NCBI GenBank assembly: GCA_025808875.1
Contig: CP075528.1
Coordinates: 1,178,001-1,242,000 of the forward strand
From: Enhydrobacter sp.
GTDB lineage: Bacteria; Pseudomonadota; Alphaproteobacteria; Reyranellales; Reyranellaceae
Reading direction: 5' to 3'
DNA length: 64,000 bases
The notes under the pieces were generated by a model, which was given only the letters and a program-made list of their open reading frames with translations, was not told where the DNA came from and ran no database searches. This document shows, piece by piece, positions 40,293 through 49,502 of the stretch. The first letter of the stretch is position 1. Each line of letters opens with the position of its first letter. The position numbers were made by a program, and so were the translations under genes.

Positions 40293-40989
40293 CACGATCC
40301 TCGATATCCGGAACCTTCATGCCTGGTACGGCCAGAGCCATGTCCTTCATGGCGTGGACCTGTCGGTCGATGCCGGGGAGCTGGTCACGTTGATCGGTCG
40401 CAATGGCGCCGGGAAGTCGACTACGTTGAAGTCGATCATGGGGTTGGTGCCGCAGCGGACCGGGTCGATACGGTTCGAGGGAGCCGAGACCGTTGGCATC
40501 GAGCCGCATGAAGTCGCTCGCCTCGGTATCGCCTACTGTCCCGAGGATCGGGGCGTCTATGCCACGCTCGACGTCGCCGAGAACCTGCAGCTTCCGCCCA
40601 AGGTGCGGCCCGGCGGCTTGAGCATGGAAAGCGTTCTCGACCTGTTTCCGAACTTGCGCGAGCGTCTCCGCAGCCCGGGGACCAAGCTCTCAGGCGGAGA
40701 GCAGCAGATGCTCGCCATCGGGCGGATCCTCCGCACAGGAGCGCCGCTGCTGCTGTTGGACGAGCCGACGGAGGGCCTGGCGCCGGTCGTGGTTGAGCAG
40801 ATCGGAGAGATCATCCGGCGGCTGAAGCGCGACGGGTTGACCATCCTCATGGTCGAACAGAACGTCCGCTTCGCAACGACGATCGCCGACCGCCACTACG
40901 TCATGGAGCGCGGCCGCGTCGTCGAGGCTTTGGACAACGCGCGGCTGAAGTCCGAATTCGATCGCGTGACCGGGCTTCTGGGCGTCTGA
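40285..40989 (+). CDS. livF: Branched-chain amino acid-type ABC transporter ATPase LivF
   Basis: A 234-residue ATPase with Walker A IGRNGAGKSTTLKSI, signature LSGGEQQMLAIGR, Walker B LLLLDEPTEGLAP and the switch His region replaced by MVEQNVRF as usual for LivF. GGAGGCGGCGGCC precedes the ATG at 40285, which overlaps the livG stop (ATGCCTGA). Its stop codon abuts the stop of the convergent AraC gene with no gap. Confidence 0.93.
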   Translation: MPDTILDIRNLHAWYGQSHVLHGVDLSVDAGELVTLIGRNGAGKSTTLKSIMGLVPQRTGSIRFEGAETVGIEPHEVARLGIAYCPEDRGVYATLDVAENLQLPPKVRPGGLSMESVLDLFPNLRERLRSPGTKLSGGEQQMLAIGRILRTGAPLLLLDEPTEGLAPVVVEQIGEIIRRLKRDGLTILMVEQNVRFATTIADRHYVMERGRVVEALDNARLKSEFDRVTGLLGV

Positions 40990-41838
40990 CTACCGCACCG
41001 TCGTTTTGCGGACCTGGAAGCGTGAGGGCCGGAACCCCGTCATGCGCTTGAACGCATTGGAGAACGCGAATGGGTTCTGGTAGCCGACCTGTTGCGCGAC
41101 GTCCTCGATCTTCGCGTCGGTCGTCGCCAGCCGGTGCGCGGCGTGTTGGACGCGCAGGTAGGTCAGTTGCTGCATCGGGCTGCGGCCCAGGCTGGCCTGG
41201 CAGAGCCGTCGCAGATGCTCGCCGCTGATTCCGGCGAGTCGCGCAAGTGAAGCCGCAGTCCACGGCCGCGCCAGGTCGGTCTGGACCTCCTCCCACACGA
41301 CGCGAAGCCGCCCCTCACGCTGCAGCGGTTCGGCAAAGCGCGAGATGTAGTGCTCGATCAAGTCGATCCAAAGCGTTGCCGACCCCGAGTTGCCTTGCGC
41401 TTGCACCTCGCGATGCAGTCCGAGGATGGCGTGTCGCAGCGGCTCGCCGTCGAAGCGCGCCATCACCGGGGCGATGAAGCCGATTGCCGAACGTGGCGAG
41501 AGAGGCATGTAGCGCACCCAGCAGTACTGCCAGCGCCGTGACGGTATGGCGTGAAAGGCATGCAGAACGTGAGCCGGCGCCAGGGACACCATGCCGGCGC
41601 GATGCGGGCGCCAACGACCATCGAGAAGGATTCGTCCCTCGCCGCCCAGGCTCGCATGCACGTAGGTGCCGCTGAGATGCGTTCGGACGATGCGGTAGGG
41701 AACGGCGGCATCGCCGACGCCGACATGCGAGATCTGTCGCTTGGCCAGCGCGCTGCAATCCTCGGCGCGTATGACGATCTGGTGCGTGCTTCGCCCGACG
41801 ATGTGGGTTTCGGATAGTTCCGCGTGCGAGACAGCCAT
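40990..41838 (-). CDS. AraC-family transcriptional regulator
   Basis: A 282-residue regulator: an N-terminal cupin-like effector-binding half (about 1-150; GTYVHASLGGEGRILLDG, HVLHAFHAIP) and two C-terminal helix-turn-helix units (WTAASLARLAGISGEHLRRLCQ and IEDVAQQVGYQNPFAFSNAFKRMTG). Placed inside the importer cluster and divergent from the substrate-binding protein gene, it most likely controls the cluster in response to the imported compound. AAGGA precedes the chosen ATG. Confidence 0.93.
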   Translation of the reverse strand: MAVSHAELSETHIVGRSTHQIVIRAEDCSALAKRQISHVGVGDAAVPYRIVRTHLSGTYVHASLGGEGRILLDGRWRPHRAGMVSLAPAHVLHAFHAIPSRRWQYCWVRYMPLSPRSAIGFIAPVMARFDGEPLRHAILGLHREVQAQGNSGSATLWIDLIEHYISRFAEPLQREGRLRVVWEEVQTDLARPWTAASLARLAGISGEHLRRLCQASLGRSPMQQLTYLRVQHAAHRLATTDAKIEDVAQQVGYQNPFAFSNAFKRMTGFRPSRFQVRKTTVR

Positions 41839-41911
41839 GGATAGGTCCTTCGGCGCTCGGGTAGTGTGGAAATCAATAATAGCCGACACAGGCTCTTTGC
41901 GGGAGGAGCAT

Positions 41912-43126
41912 ATGACGAAAGCATTCGGAATTTCTGTAGCGGCCGCCTTTTCCCTGGCCTTCGGTGCCACCGGGGCATCGGCTCAGATATCGGGCGATGT
42001 CGTGCGCATCGGCGTGCTTGCCGACATGTCGGGCATCTACAGCGACCTCTCCGGCAAGGGTGCCGTCGAAGCCGTGAAGATGGCGGTCGAGGATTTCGGC
42101 GGCACCGTTCACGGCAAGAAGATCGACGTCGTCTTTGCCGATCACCTCAACAAGGCGGACGTCGGTGCCGCCAAGGCGCGCGAATGGTTCGACACCGGTG
42201 GTGTCGACATGATCAACGATCTGGCGAACTCCGGCGTTGCCCGCGCGGTTGCCGCCGTGGCCAAGGAGAAGAAGCGGCACATCATCGTCAATGGCGCCTC
42301 GAACATGGGCATCACCAACGAACTGTGCTCGCCCTACGCGATCCATTACGCCTACGACGCCTATTCGTTGGCGCACGGCACCGGCAAGGCGGTCGTGGAT
42401 GCGGGCGGCAAGACCTGGTTCTTCCTGACCGTCGACTTCGCCTTCGGCATCGGCCTCGAGCAGCAGGTGTCCAATGTGGTGCGGGACAACAAGGGGCGGG
42501 TGGTCGGCGCCGCGCGTCATCCGCTCGGCACGACCGACTTCTCCTCGTACATCCTTCAGGCTCAGGCCTCCAAGGCCGAGATCATCGGCATCGCCTCGAC
42601 GGGTGCCGATGCGGTCAACGCCATCCGCGCGGCGGCCGAGTTCGGCGCGACGAAGAACCAGAAGCTGGCGGCACTGCTGCTGTGGATCGAGGACGTTCAT
42701 GCACTCGGCCTTCCGGCGGCACAGGGCCTGATGCTGACCAATGCCTGGTACTGGGACATGAACGACGAGACGCGCAAGTTCGCGCAGCGCTTCTTCGATC
42801 GCGTCGGCAAGATGCCGAACATGGCCCAGGCCGCGGACTATTCGTCGACCATGTTCTACCTGAACGCGGTCAAGGCGGCCGGCACGGACGATCCCGACAA
42901 GGTCTCGGCCAAGATGCGGGAGATGACCGTAAGCGACATGTTCACCAAGGAAGGCAAGGTGCGCGTCGACGGCCGCTTCGTCCATGACATGTACCTCTGG
43001 CAGGTGAAGACCCCCGCCGAATCCAAGAAGCCGTGGGACTACCTGAAGCCCGTGTCGACGATTCCCGCGGCGCAAGCCTTCCAGCCCCTGTCCGAGAGCA
43101 AGTGCTATCTGGTTCCGAAGAACTGA
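41912..43126 (+). CDS. ABC transporter substrate-binding protein (LivK/amide family)
   Basis: A 404-residue periplasmic binding protein. The signal peptide ends at GASA-QISG. The mature part begins VVRIGVLADMSGIYSDLSGKGAVEAVKMA, the type-I binding-protein pattern, with the ligand-site segment WFFLTVDFAFGIGLEQQV and later NAIRAAAEFGA. This group often binds aromatic acids, amides or urea-like compounds rather than leucine. GGGAGGAG lies before the ATG. It is divergent from the AraC gene and followed by a strong hairpin before livH. Confidence 0.92.
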   Translation: MTKAFGISVAAAFSLAFGATGASAQISGDVVRIGVLADMSGIYSDLSGKGAVEAVKMAVEDFGGTVHGKKIDVVFADHLNKADVGAAKAREWFDTGGVDMINDLANSGVARAVAAVAKEKKRHIIVNGASNMGITNELCSPYAIHYAYDAYSLAHGTGKAVVDAGGKTWFFLTVDFAFGIGLEQQVSNVVRDNKGRVVGAARHPLGTTDFSSYILQAQASKAEIIGIASTGADAVNAIRAAAEFGATKNQKLAALLLWIEDVHALGLPAAQGLMLTNAWYWDMNDETRKFAQRFFDRVGKMPNMAQAADYSSTMFYLNAVKAAGTDDPDKVSAKMREMTVSDMFTKEGKVRVDGRFVHDMYLWQVKTPAESKKPWDYLKPVSTIPAAQAFQPLSESKCYLVPKN

Positions 43127-43135
43127 CGGCGGAGG

Positions 43136-43172
43136 CGAGGGCGTGCCGGCCACGGTGGCGGCCACGCCCTCG
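43136..43172 (+). terminator. Hairpin between binding-protein gene and livH
   Basis: CGAGGGCGTG (43136-43145) pairs perfectly with CACGCCCTCG (43163-43172), starting 10 bp after the stop codon, followed by ACTTTGCTAG. With no strong T-tract it may be a partial terminator or an mRNA-stabilising stem, giving more binding protein than permease, as is common in such operons. Confidence 0.55.
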
Positions 43173-43210
43173 ACTTTGCTAGTCAGGTGGGGCGGGGTTC
43201 ATCAGGGTCG

Positions 43211-44098
43211 ATGGAAATCTTCGGCGTTCCGCTTCAGGCATTGCTCGGCCAGATCATGCTCGGCCTGGTCAACGGCTCGTTCTACGCCGTTCTGAGTCTC
43301 GGCCTCGCGATCATCTTCGGGCTGCTGCGCATCGTGAACTTCGCGCACGGCGCGTTTTTCATGGCGGGGGCCTTCGTGGCCTTCATGGCCGGCCGCTATC
43401 TCGGCATCGGCTATTGGCCGGCGCTCGTCATCGCCCCTCTCGTTGTCGGCATCCTCGGCATCCTGTTCGAGCGCTTCGCACTGCGGCGCATCTACCGGCT
43501 CGATCCACTCTACGGTCTTCTCCTGACATTCGGCCTCGTTCTGGTCCTCGAGGGCGGATTCCGCGTCGCCTTCGGGTCCTCCGGCCAGGCATATCCCACG
43601 CCGCCCGAATTGCGCGGCGCATGGAACCTCGGCTTCATGGTCCTGCCGATCTACCGGGCATTCGTCATTGCGATCGCCGTCGTCGCCTGTGCGGTGACCT
43701 GGATCGTCATCGAGAAGACGCGCATCGGCGCCCATCTGCGTGCAGCAACGGAGAAGTCTGAGCTGACCCAGGCCTTCGGCATCAACGTGCCGATCCTGCT
43801 GACCCTGACCTACGGTGCCGGCGTGGCGCTCGCCGGATTCGCAGGGGTACTCGCCGCGCCGATCCAGCACGTCAACCCGTCCATGGGTTCGGACCTCGTC
43901 ATCGTGGTCTTCGCGATCGTCGTGATCGGCGGGCTGGGCTCGCTCCTCGGATCGGCAATCACGGGACTCGGCCTCGGTATCGTCGAGGGCCTGACCAAGG
44001 TCTTCTACTCGGAAGGGTCGACGACCGTGGTGTTCCTGGTCATGGCGCTGGTGCTGCTGGTGCGCCCGGCCGGCCTGTTCGGTCGCGAGGAGACGTGA
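43211..44098 (+). CDS. livH: Branched-chain-type ABC permease LivH
   Basis: A 295-residue inner-membrane permease with about eight helices. QIMLGLVNGSFYAVLSLGLAIIFGLLRIVNFAHGAFFMAG is the family's N-terminal fingerprint, and EAA-like sequence AFGINVPILLTL and LGSLLGSAITGLGLG follow. I use the ATG at 43211, eight codons into the longest frame, because MEIFGVPLQALLGQ matches the usual start. The gene overlaps livM by 4 bp (GTGA). Confidence 0.92.
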   Translation: MEIFGVPLQALLGQIMLGLVNGSFYAVLSLGLAIIFGLLRIVNFAHGAFFMAGAFVAFMAGRYLGIGYWPALVIAPLVVGILGILFERFALRRIYRLDPLYGLLLTFGLVLVLEGGFRVAFGSSGQAYPTPPELRGAWNLGFMVLPIYRAFVIAIAVVACAVTWIVIEKTRIGAHLRAATEKSELTQAFGINVPILLTLTYGAGVALAGFAGVLAAPIQHVNPSMGSDLVIVVFAIVVIGGLGSLLGSAITGLGLGIVEGLTKVFYSEGSTTVVFLVMALVLLVRPAGLFGREET

Positions 44099-45078
44099 CC
44101 GTGTGGGATGCGAAGCGCGGCTGGCTGGTCGCCGCCATCGTCGCGGCCTTGCTCGCCGTGCCGTTCGTTCCCCACCTCGTCTACCCCGTGTTCGTGATGA
44201 AGGTGCTGTGCTTCGCGCTGTTCGCCTGCGCCTTCAACCTCCTGCTCGGTCACACCGGGATCGTCTCGTTCGGCCACGCGGCGTTCTTCGGGTCGGCTGC
44301 CTACGCCACCGGCTACGCCGTCCGCGACATGGGGTTGACGCCGGAGATCGGCATCGCCGCCGGCATGCTTCTCGCCGGCGCTCTGGGCGCCGTGTTTGGA
44401 GCGCTCGCGATCCGACGGCAGGGCATATACCTTGCGATGATCACCCTGGCGCTGGCTCAGCTCGTCTATTTCACCTTCCTGCAGGCGCCGTTCACCGGCG
44501 CCGAGGACGGCATGCAGCCGATACCGCGCGGCCGGTTGTTCGGCCTCGTCGACCTGCGCGACGACTTCAATCTCTACTTTCTCGTCCTCGCCTGTGCAGG
44601 CGGCGGCCTGTGGCTGGTCAACCGGATCGTCAATTCGCCGTTCGGCGAGGTGTTGCGCGCCATCCGCGAACACGAACCTCGGGCGCGGTCGCTGGGCTAT
44701 GCGGTCGATCGCTACAAGATCATGGTCTTTGCTCTCTCGGCGGCACTGTCCGGCCTGGCCGGTTCGCTCAAGTGCATCGTCTTTCAGCTTGCCGCGCTTA
44801 CCGACGTGCACTGGCACATGTCCGGCGACGTCATCCTGATGACGCTGCTCGGCGGCATGAGCTCCGTGTTCGGGCCGGCATTGGGTGCCGTCCTCGTCTC
44901 GGCCCTGCATCACTATCTGGACGCTCTGGGCGCCTGGGTAACGATCGCGGTCGGCCTGATCTTCATTGCTTGCGTGCTCATGTTCCGCCGCGGTGTCGTC
45001 GGGGAGCTAGCGGAATTTCTGTCACAGCGTCGCGTAGCGCACGCCAGTCCCAAGGAAGGCATCGATGCCAAGATTTGA
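44095..45078 (+). CDS. livM: Branched-chain-type ABC permease LivM
   Basis: A 327-residue permease subunit. Conserved features are [56 protein letters not shown] (cytoplasmic coupling segment) and [16 protein letters not shown]. It starts at GTG with CGAGGAGAC upstream. It overlaps the next gene by 14 bp, which ties the TIM-barrel protein to the transporter operon. Confidence 0.92.
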   Translation: MTVWDAKRGWLVAAIVAALLAVPFVPHLVYPVFVMKVLCFALFACAFNLLLGHTGIVSFGHAAFFGSAAYATGYAVRDMGLTPEIGIAAGMLLAGALGAVFGALAIRRQGIYLAMITLALAQLVYFTFLQAPFTGAEDGMQPIPRGRLFGLVDLRDDFNLYFLVLACAGGGLWLVNRIVNSPFGEVLRAIREHEPRARSLGYAVDRYKIMVFALSAALSGLAGSLKCIVFQLAALTDVHWHMSGDVILMTLLGGMSSVFGPALGAVLVSALHHYLDALGAWVTIAVGLIFIACVLMFRRGVVGELAEFLSQRRVAHASPKEGIDAKI

Positions 45079-45919
45079 ACGCAAGGTCATTGTCGAGCGG
45101 TTCCAGGACATGATCCGCCGGGGCGAGCCGATCGTCGGCGGTGGCGCCGGTACTGGCATCTCCGCGAAGTGCGAAGAGGCCGGTGGCATCGACCTCATCG
45201 TCGTCTACAACTCCGGGCGGTATCGCATGGCGGGGCGAGCCTCCTCCGCCGGTCTGCTCGCGTACGGCAATGCCAACGACATCGTGAAGGAGATGGCACT
45301 GGAGGTGCTGCCGGTGTGCAAGAAGACCCCCGTCATCGCCGGCGTCAACGGCACCGATCCATTCGTCATCATGCCGAAGTTGCTGCGCGAGCTGAAGGAA
45401 CTCGGCTTCTCCGGGGTTCAGAACTTTCCCACCATCGGCATCATCGACGGCACGTTCCGCGTGAGCCTCGAGGAAACCGGCATCAACTTCGCGAGCGAGA
45501 TCGACATGATCCGGCAGGCCCACGAGCTCGACCTGTTGACGACGCCTTACGTGTTCTCGGCCGACGAAGCGAGGGAGATGGCCCTGGCCGGCGCGGACCT
45601 GGTCGTGCCTCATATGGGCGTGACCGTCGGCGGTACGATCGGCGCCAGCACCGCGAAGTCGCTCGATGAGTCGGTGCGCCTGATCGACGAGTGGGCGGAG
45701 GCGGCACGTCGCGTGCGCAAGGATGTCATCATCATCGCGCATGGCGGGCCGATCTCGTCGCCCGACGACGTCGACTACGTGCTGCAAAACAGCGAGCACT
45801 GCAACGGTTTCTACGGAGCCAGCAGCGTCGAGCGCCTGCCGGTGGAAACCGCAATCGTCCAGCAAATCAGGGCATTCAAGAGCCTGACATCGACACGAAG
45901 CCAGGGAGGGAAGAGGTGA
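45065..45919 (+). CDS. Phosphoenolpyruvate hydrolase-like TIM-barrel protein (Tm-1 C-terminal half homologue)
   Basis: A 284-residue protein of the PEP-hydrolase-like family (Pfam PF09370 type). Distinctive parts are [73 protein letters not shown] and [12 protein letters not shown]. Plant Tm-1, a tomato virus-resistance protein, carries the same domain after a UPF0261 domain. The bacterial biochemical role is not established. It overlaps livM and touches the SRPBCC gene in TGATG. A separate UPF0261 gene two positions downstream supplies the other Tm-1 half. Confidence 0.9.
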   Translation: MPRFERKVIVERFQDMIRRGEPIVGGGAGTGISAKCEEAGGIDLIVVYNSGRYRMAGRASSAGLLAYGNANDIVKEMALEVLPVCKKTPVIAGVNGTDPFVIMPKLLRELKELGFSGVQNFPTIGIIDGTFRVSLEETGINFASEIDMIRQAHELDLLTTPYVFSADEAREMALAGADLVVPHMGVTVGGTIGASTAKSLDESVRLIDEWAEAARRVRKDVIIIAHGGPISSPDDVDYVLQNSEHCNGFYGASSVERLPVETAIVQQIRAFKSLTSTRSQGGKR

Positions 45920-46365
45920 TGGCACGCGTCTACATAAGCGCCGTGATGGACATTCCCCTAGGGCAGGCCTGGGCGGTCCTTCGCGACTTCAACGCACTTC
46001 CGGTCTACCACCCGTTCTTCTCGAAGAGCGAGATCGAGGGCGGCAAGCCCTCCGATCAGGTGGGCTGCGTGCGCAATTTCCACACGCACGAAGGCGGTCA
46101 CATCCGCGAGGAGTTGCTCACGCTGTCCGATAGGGAGCACGTTTGTGCCTATCGCATTCTCGAGGCCACCTTGCCGGTGAAGAACTATGTCGCCGAGATG
46201 AGGTTGAAGCCTGTCACCGAGGGCAACAGGACCTTCGGCGAGTGGTGGGCGGAATACGACGTGGCCGATGGCGATGCCGCGAGCGTGCATCAGACGGTCA
46301 GCGACACTTTCCGTCTCGCCTTCGAGGGCGCCGTCAAGGTGGCCCGAGCTGGCGGGCGCGCCTAG
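45919..46365 (+). CDS. SRPBCC (START-like) family protein
   Basis: A 148-residue helix-grip protein: VYISAVMDIPLGQAWAVLRDFNALPVYHP at the start, VGCVRNFHTHEGG in the middle and a long C-terminal helix FRLAFEGAVKVARA. These bind hydrophobic or aromatic ligands in a deep pocket (Bet v 1/polyketide cyclase-like). It overlaps the preceding gene by one base and lies 13 bp before the Tm-1-like gene. A role in binding or modifying the imported compound is inferred from location. Confidence 0.9.
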   Translation: MARVYISAVMDIPLGQAWAVLRDFNALPVYHPFFSKSEIEGGKPSDQVGCVRNFHTHEGGHIREELLTLSDREHVCAYRILEATLPVKNYVAEMRLKPVTEGNRTFGEWWAEYDVADGDAASVHQTVSDTFRLAFEGAVKVARAGGRA

Positions 46366-46378
46366 TCAGGGTCGGGCC

Positions 46379-47602
46379 ATGTCGAGCGCCGCCTATGTCG
46401 TCGGGACCTACGATACGAAGGCGGAGGAGCTGCGATACGTCGCCGACCTCTTGCGCGTCGCCGGGCTACGCGTCGTCACGGTGGATGTTGGCACGCGGGT
46501 GTCGGCCGACGATGCCGATATTTCCTCGGCCACGGTGGCCGGGTTCCATCCGGAAGGCGCACGCGCCGTGCTCGGCACGGGAGATCGCGGCATTGCAGTG
46601 AGTGCGATGACGTTGGCGTTGAAGGCGTTCATCGGGTCGCGTGACGATGTCGGCGGCATGCTCGGGCTCGGTGGGTCGGGTGGAACGACGATCATTGCGC
46701 CGTCGATGCGATCGTTGCCGATCGGCGTGCCGAAGATGCTGGTCTCGACAATGGCGGCGGGCGACGTCGGCCCGTTCGTCGGCGTCCACGACGTGACGAT
46801 GATGTTTCCGGTGACGGACATCGCCGGCCTCAACCGGCTTTCCCGCGTCATCCTGGCCAACGCCGCGCATGCCCTGGCCGGCATGATGACGCGCCGGGTC
46901 CCGGCGGTTCCCGACGCCCGCCCGGCGCTCGGCTTCAGCATGTTCGGCGTCACCACGCCGTGCATCCAGCAGCTCACGGCACGGCTTTCGGCCGACTACG
47001 AGTGTCAGGTGTTCCATGCCAACGGCTCCGGCGGCCGCGCATTCGAGGCGATGGTCGCCGCCGGGCTGCTCCAGGGCATGGTCGACCTGACGACGACCGA
47101 GGCGGCGGACCATCTGTGCGGCGGCATCTGCACGGCGGGCCCGGAACGCTTCGATGTCGTGGCGAGAACCGGCATTCCATGGGTCGGCTCCTGTGGGGCG
47201 CTGGACATGGTGAACTTCGGCTCGGTCGATACGGTGCCGGAGCGATACCGTGGGCGCCTGCTGCATTCACACAACGCGAACATAACGCTGATGCGTACGA
47301 CGGCGACGGAGCTGCGAGCGATCGCGGCGTGGATCTCGGCGAAGCTCAATGCCTCGAAGGGGCCGGTACGGCTGCTCCTTCCCGAGGGCGGCGTCTCGAT
47401 GCTGGACGCGCCGGGTCAGAAATTCCACGATCCCGCGGCCAATACGGCGCTCTTCGAGGCCTTCGAGAGGCACTTCGCCGCGAGCGAGACCCATCGGTTG
47501 ATCCGGGTGCCTCATCACATCAATGACGCGGCTTTTGCCGGGGTTGTCGAGCGTCAGGTCCGCGACTTGGTCGCCAAGGACGATCGACGGGTCCGCGCCT
47601 AG
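46379..47602 (+). CDS. Tm-1-like ATP-binding domain protein (UPF0261; Tm-1 N-terminal half homologue)
   Basis: A 407-residue UPF0261 protein. The N-terminus AAYVVGTYDTKAEELRYVADLLR, the segment GMLGLGGSGGTTIIAP (nucleotide-binding glycines) and GFSMFGVTTPCIQQL are family marks, as are FHANGSGGRAFE and LLLPEGGVSMLD. Tomato Tm-1 fuses this domain to the TIM barrel encoded at 45065. The bacterial activity is unknown; ATP use is inferred from the plant structure. It ends the cluster, its TAG stop sharing CTAG with the stop of the convergent epoxide-hydrolase-like gene. Confidence 0.92.
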   Translation: MSSAAYVVGTYDTKAEELRYVADLLRVAGLRVVTVDVGTRVSADDADISSATVAGFHPEGARAVLGTGDRGIAVSAMTLALKAFIGSRDDVGGMLGLGGSGGTTIIAPSMRSLPIGVPKMLVSTMAAGDVGPFVGVHDVTMMFPVTDIAGLNRLSRVILANAAHALAGMMTRRVPAVPDARPALGFSMFGVTTPCIQQLTARLSADYECQVFHANGSGGRAFEAMVAAGLLQGMVDLTTTEAADHLCGGICTAGPERFDVVARTGIPWVGSCGALDMVNFGSVDTVPERYRGRLLHSHNANITLMRTTATELRAIAAWISAKLNASKGPVRLLLPEGGVSMLDAPGQKFHDPAANTALFEAFERHFAASETHRLIRVPHHINDAAFAGVVERQVRDLVAKDDRRVRA

Positions 47603-48720
47603 GCGACCGCGCCCAGGAATGCGAGCAACAGCCGGTTCACCTCGTCGGGCCGTTCCTGCTGGACCCAATGGCCGGCGCCGTCGATGAGATGAACGCCCGT
47701 CATGCGGGTGCAGGTCTGGTTCGCCATGCGCTCGATCGCGCCGGGTGACTGGTGTATGCCCCAGTCACTGGCACCGGCCATGAAGGTGGCGGGCTGGTCG
47801 ATCGTGCGACCCGACAGCAACTCGAGCTCGGCATCGAACAGCCCGGAGGTGCGGATGCGATACCATTGCAAGCCGCCCTGGAAGCCGGTGCGGTCGTACT
47901 CCTCGCTGTAGATGCGCAGCTCCGAGTCGGGGAGCCACTTGTTGTTTGCGATCTCCGCCCGGCTTGGCATTTCCCTGGCCACCGTCTCGGCCATGCCTTC
48001 CGCCAGATCCATGATGTAGTAGGTGGGCATCTTCGCCAACTCATCAGCCGTCCAGCCCTTCAACGGAAAGGGTGTGTTGGCTTTCCAGTCGGCGCTCTTG
48101 TGGTGGTAGTAGGCACGCAGGAAGTCGTGCACGCCTTGCGGTGCACGCCACATGTTCGCGTTCGCCTCGCGCGTGGAGTAGTACCATTGATAGTGTTTGC
48201 GCGGCCGCGGCAGGGCCGCCAGTGCGGCATGGATGTCTCCGCCCCTCGGACTGGCCGCGAGTGGTGGCGCTCCCGCAAAAGGCGCGCTCATCAACACGAG
48301 CGAGCGGAAGATGTCGGGACGCAGCAAGGCTGCGTATCCCGCGACGGTGGCACCGAAATCGTGCCCGACCACGGCCGCGACTTGGGCGACATCGAGAGCC
48401 TTCAGCAGGCACATCACATCGCGCACCAGGTTGAGGAATCGGTAGGAGGCAAGGTCGCCGTCGTAGTCGGGATCCCAGCCGGTCGTGCGGCCGTAGCCGC
48501 GCTGGTCCGGCGCCAGCACACGGTATCCGGCCGCGGCCAGCGCCGGCATCACCTTGCGCCAGCTGTAGGCGATCTCCGGAAAGCCATGCAGGAGCAGCAC
48601 GACCGGCCGTCCGGGCTCTTCATGGCCCGCCTCGAGCAGGTGCATGTCGAGGCCGTTGGTGTCGGTGACGATCCGGGCGCGCACGCCGGCGGGAAGGGTC
48701 GACGAAGGCAGGGCGGTCAT
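47599..48720 (-). CDS. Epoxide hydrolase-like alpha/beta hydrolase
   Basis: A 373-residue hydrolase. LLHGFPEIAYSWRKVMPALA contains the HGxP oxyanion motif. The nucleophile is Asp in VVGHDFGATVAG, as in epoxide hydrolases and dehalogenases, and the catalytic His lies in IDGAGHWVQQERPDEV. The cap domain contains paired Tyr (HYQWYYSTRE, AYYHH) that may activate an epoxide. It converges on the transporter cluster and might act on a related substrate; that is inference. Confidence 0.9.
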   Translation of the reverse strand: MTALPSSTLPAGVRARIVTDTNGLDMHLLEAGHEEPGRPVVLLLHGFPEIAYSWRKVMPALAAAGYRVLAPDQRGYGRTTGWDPDYDGDLASYRFLNLVRDVMCLLKALDVAQVAAVVGHDFGATVAGYAALLRPDIFRSLVLMSAPFAGAPPLAASPRGGDIHAALAALPRPRKHYQWYYSTREANANMWRAPQGVHDFLRAYYHHKSADWKANTPFPLKGWTADELAKMPTYYIMDLAEGMAETVAREMPSRAEIANNKWLPDSELRIYSEEYDRTGFQGGLQWYRIRTSGLFDAELELLSGRTIDQPATFMAGASDWGIHQSPGAIERMANQTCTRMTGVHLIDGAGHWVQQERPDEVNRLLLAFLGAVA

Positions 48721-48758
48721 GATCGACGATCAGGCCGCAAAGCCCGCCGTTGCGCAAG

Positions 48759-49070
48759 CTATCGAGCGGCGGCCCGTTCGAGTTCGTTTGCAAGGCATTG
48801 GCGGAAGTTCAACGTGTCCTGAGCGATGCCATAGGACCGGCAGACCCGGTCGGCGTCCACGGCGGCACGCGCCTGTTGTCGGGCCGTCGCCGGATTGCCG
48901 CTCCCCAGCGCCCGCGCCGTGTCGGCCACGCACGCACTGAAGCCAGGCGAGCTGCGCTCGAGGCCCTGCTCGACACAAAGACGAGCGGCTTCGCCTTGCG
49001 AATCCTCGTTCAGTGCCCATGCGCGCGGGGCCACAAGCAGCAGGACCAGGACGACAACGGCGAGTTTCAT
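48759..49070 (-). CDS. Small secreted protein with twin C-x14-C motif (paralogue 1)
   Basis: A 103-residue exported protein with signal peptide MKLAVVVLVLLLVAPRAWA. The mature part has exactly four cysteines spaced C-x14-C-x29-C-x14-C, in two helical-looking units: LCVEQGLERSSPGFSACV and VCRSYGIAQDTLNFRQCL. The same spacing occurs in the protein at 50040-50474. I know no named family. Two disulfide-linked helical hairpins in the periplasm is the simplest reading. A GTG at 49088 is an alternative start. Confidence 0.75.
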   Translation of the reverse strand: MKLAVVVLVLLLVAPRAWALNEDSQGEAARLCVEQGLERSSPGFSACVADTARALGSGNPATARQQARAAVDADRVCRSYGIAQDTLNFRQCLANELERAAAR

Positions 49071-49153
49071 CGCGGGGGAACGCCGCACGGCCGAAATGGT
49101 TGCTGCGCGCCGTCATTAAACTAGACGGTTGAAATTCTGGATTGTCCGTCTAT

Positions 49154-49173
49154 ATTCAACTTTATGGTTGAAT
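49154..49173. promoter_or_regulatory. Candidate ArsR operator over the arsR start codon
   Basis: ATTCAAC-TTTATG-GTTGAAT has perfect 7-bp arms and contains the arsR ATG in its spacer. A further GTTGAA half-site is at 49128-49133, and an outer repeat TAGACGG/CCGTCTA brackets the upstream region (49122-49128/49146-49152). This fits autorepression by the ArsR protein. Confidence 0.6.
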
Positions 49174-49502
49174 TACAGCTCGACCGTGTCTTCGCGGCCC
49201 TGTCCGATCCGACCCGACGCGCCATGCTCCGCCGGTTGGCCAACGGCGAGCGCACGGTCGGCGAATTGGCCGAGCCGTTCGACATGTCGTTTGCCGCCGC
49301 AGCCAAGCACGTGAAGGTGCTCGAAGGTGCCGGACTGCTCAGCCGGCGCATCGAGGGCCGCTCGCACCATTGCCGTCTCGAGGCCGGTCCGCTCGCGCAG
49401 GCCGATCGTTGGCTGGCCTACTACGAACACTTCTGGGCGCAGCGGCTCGACGATCTCGAGCGCGCGCTCCTTCGTCATGCCGGCAAGAGGAGGCGCAAAT
49501 GA
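49164..49502 (+). CDS. ArsR-family winged-helix repressor
   Basis: A 112-residue regulator: RVFAALSDPTRRAMLRRLANGERTVGELAEPF then the recognition helix MSFAAAAKHVKVLEGAGLLSRR. No metal-binding Cys pair is present; this is the branch that pairs with AHSA1/SRPBCC genes. It overlaps the next gene by 4 bp (ATGA). The ligand is unknown, possibly something bound by the partner protein. Confidence 0.93.
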   Translation: MVELQLDRVFAALSDPTRRAMLRRLANGERTVGELAEPFDMSFAAAAKHVKVLEGAGLLSRRIEGRSHHCRLEAGPLAQADRWLAYYEHFWAQRLDDLERALLRHAGKRRRK

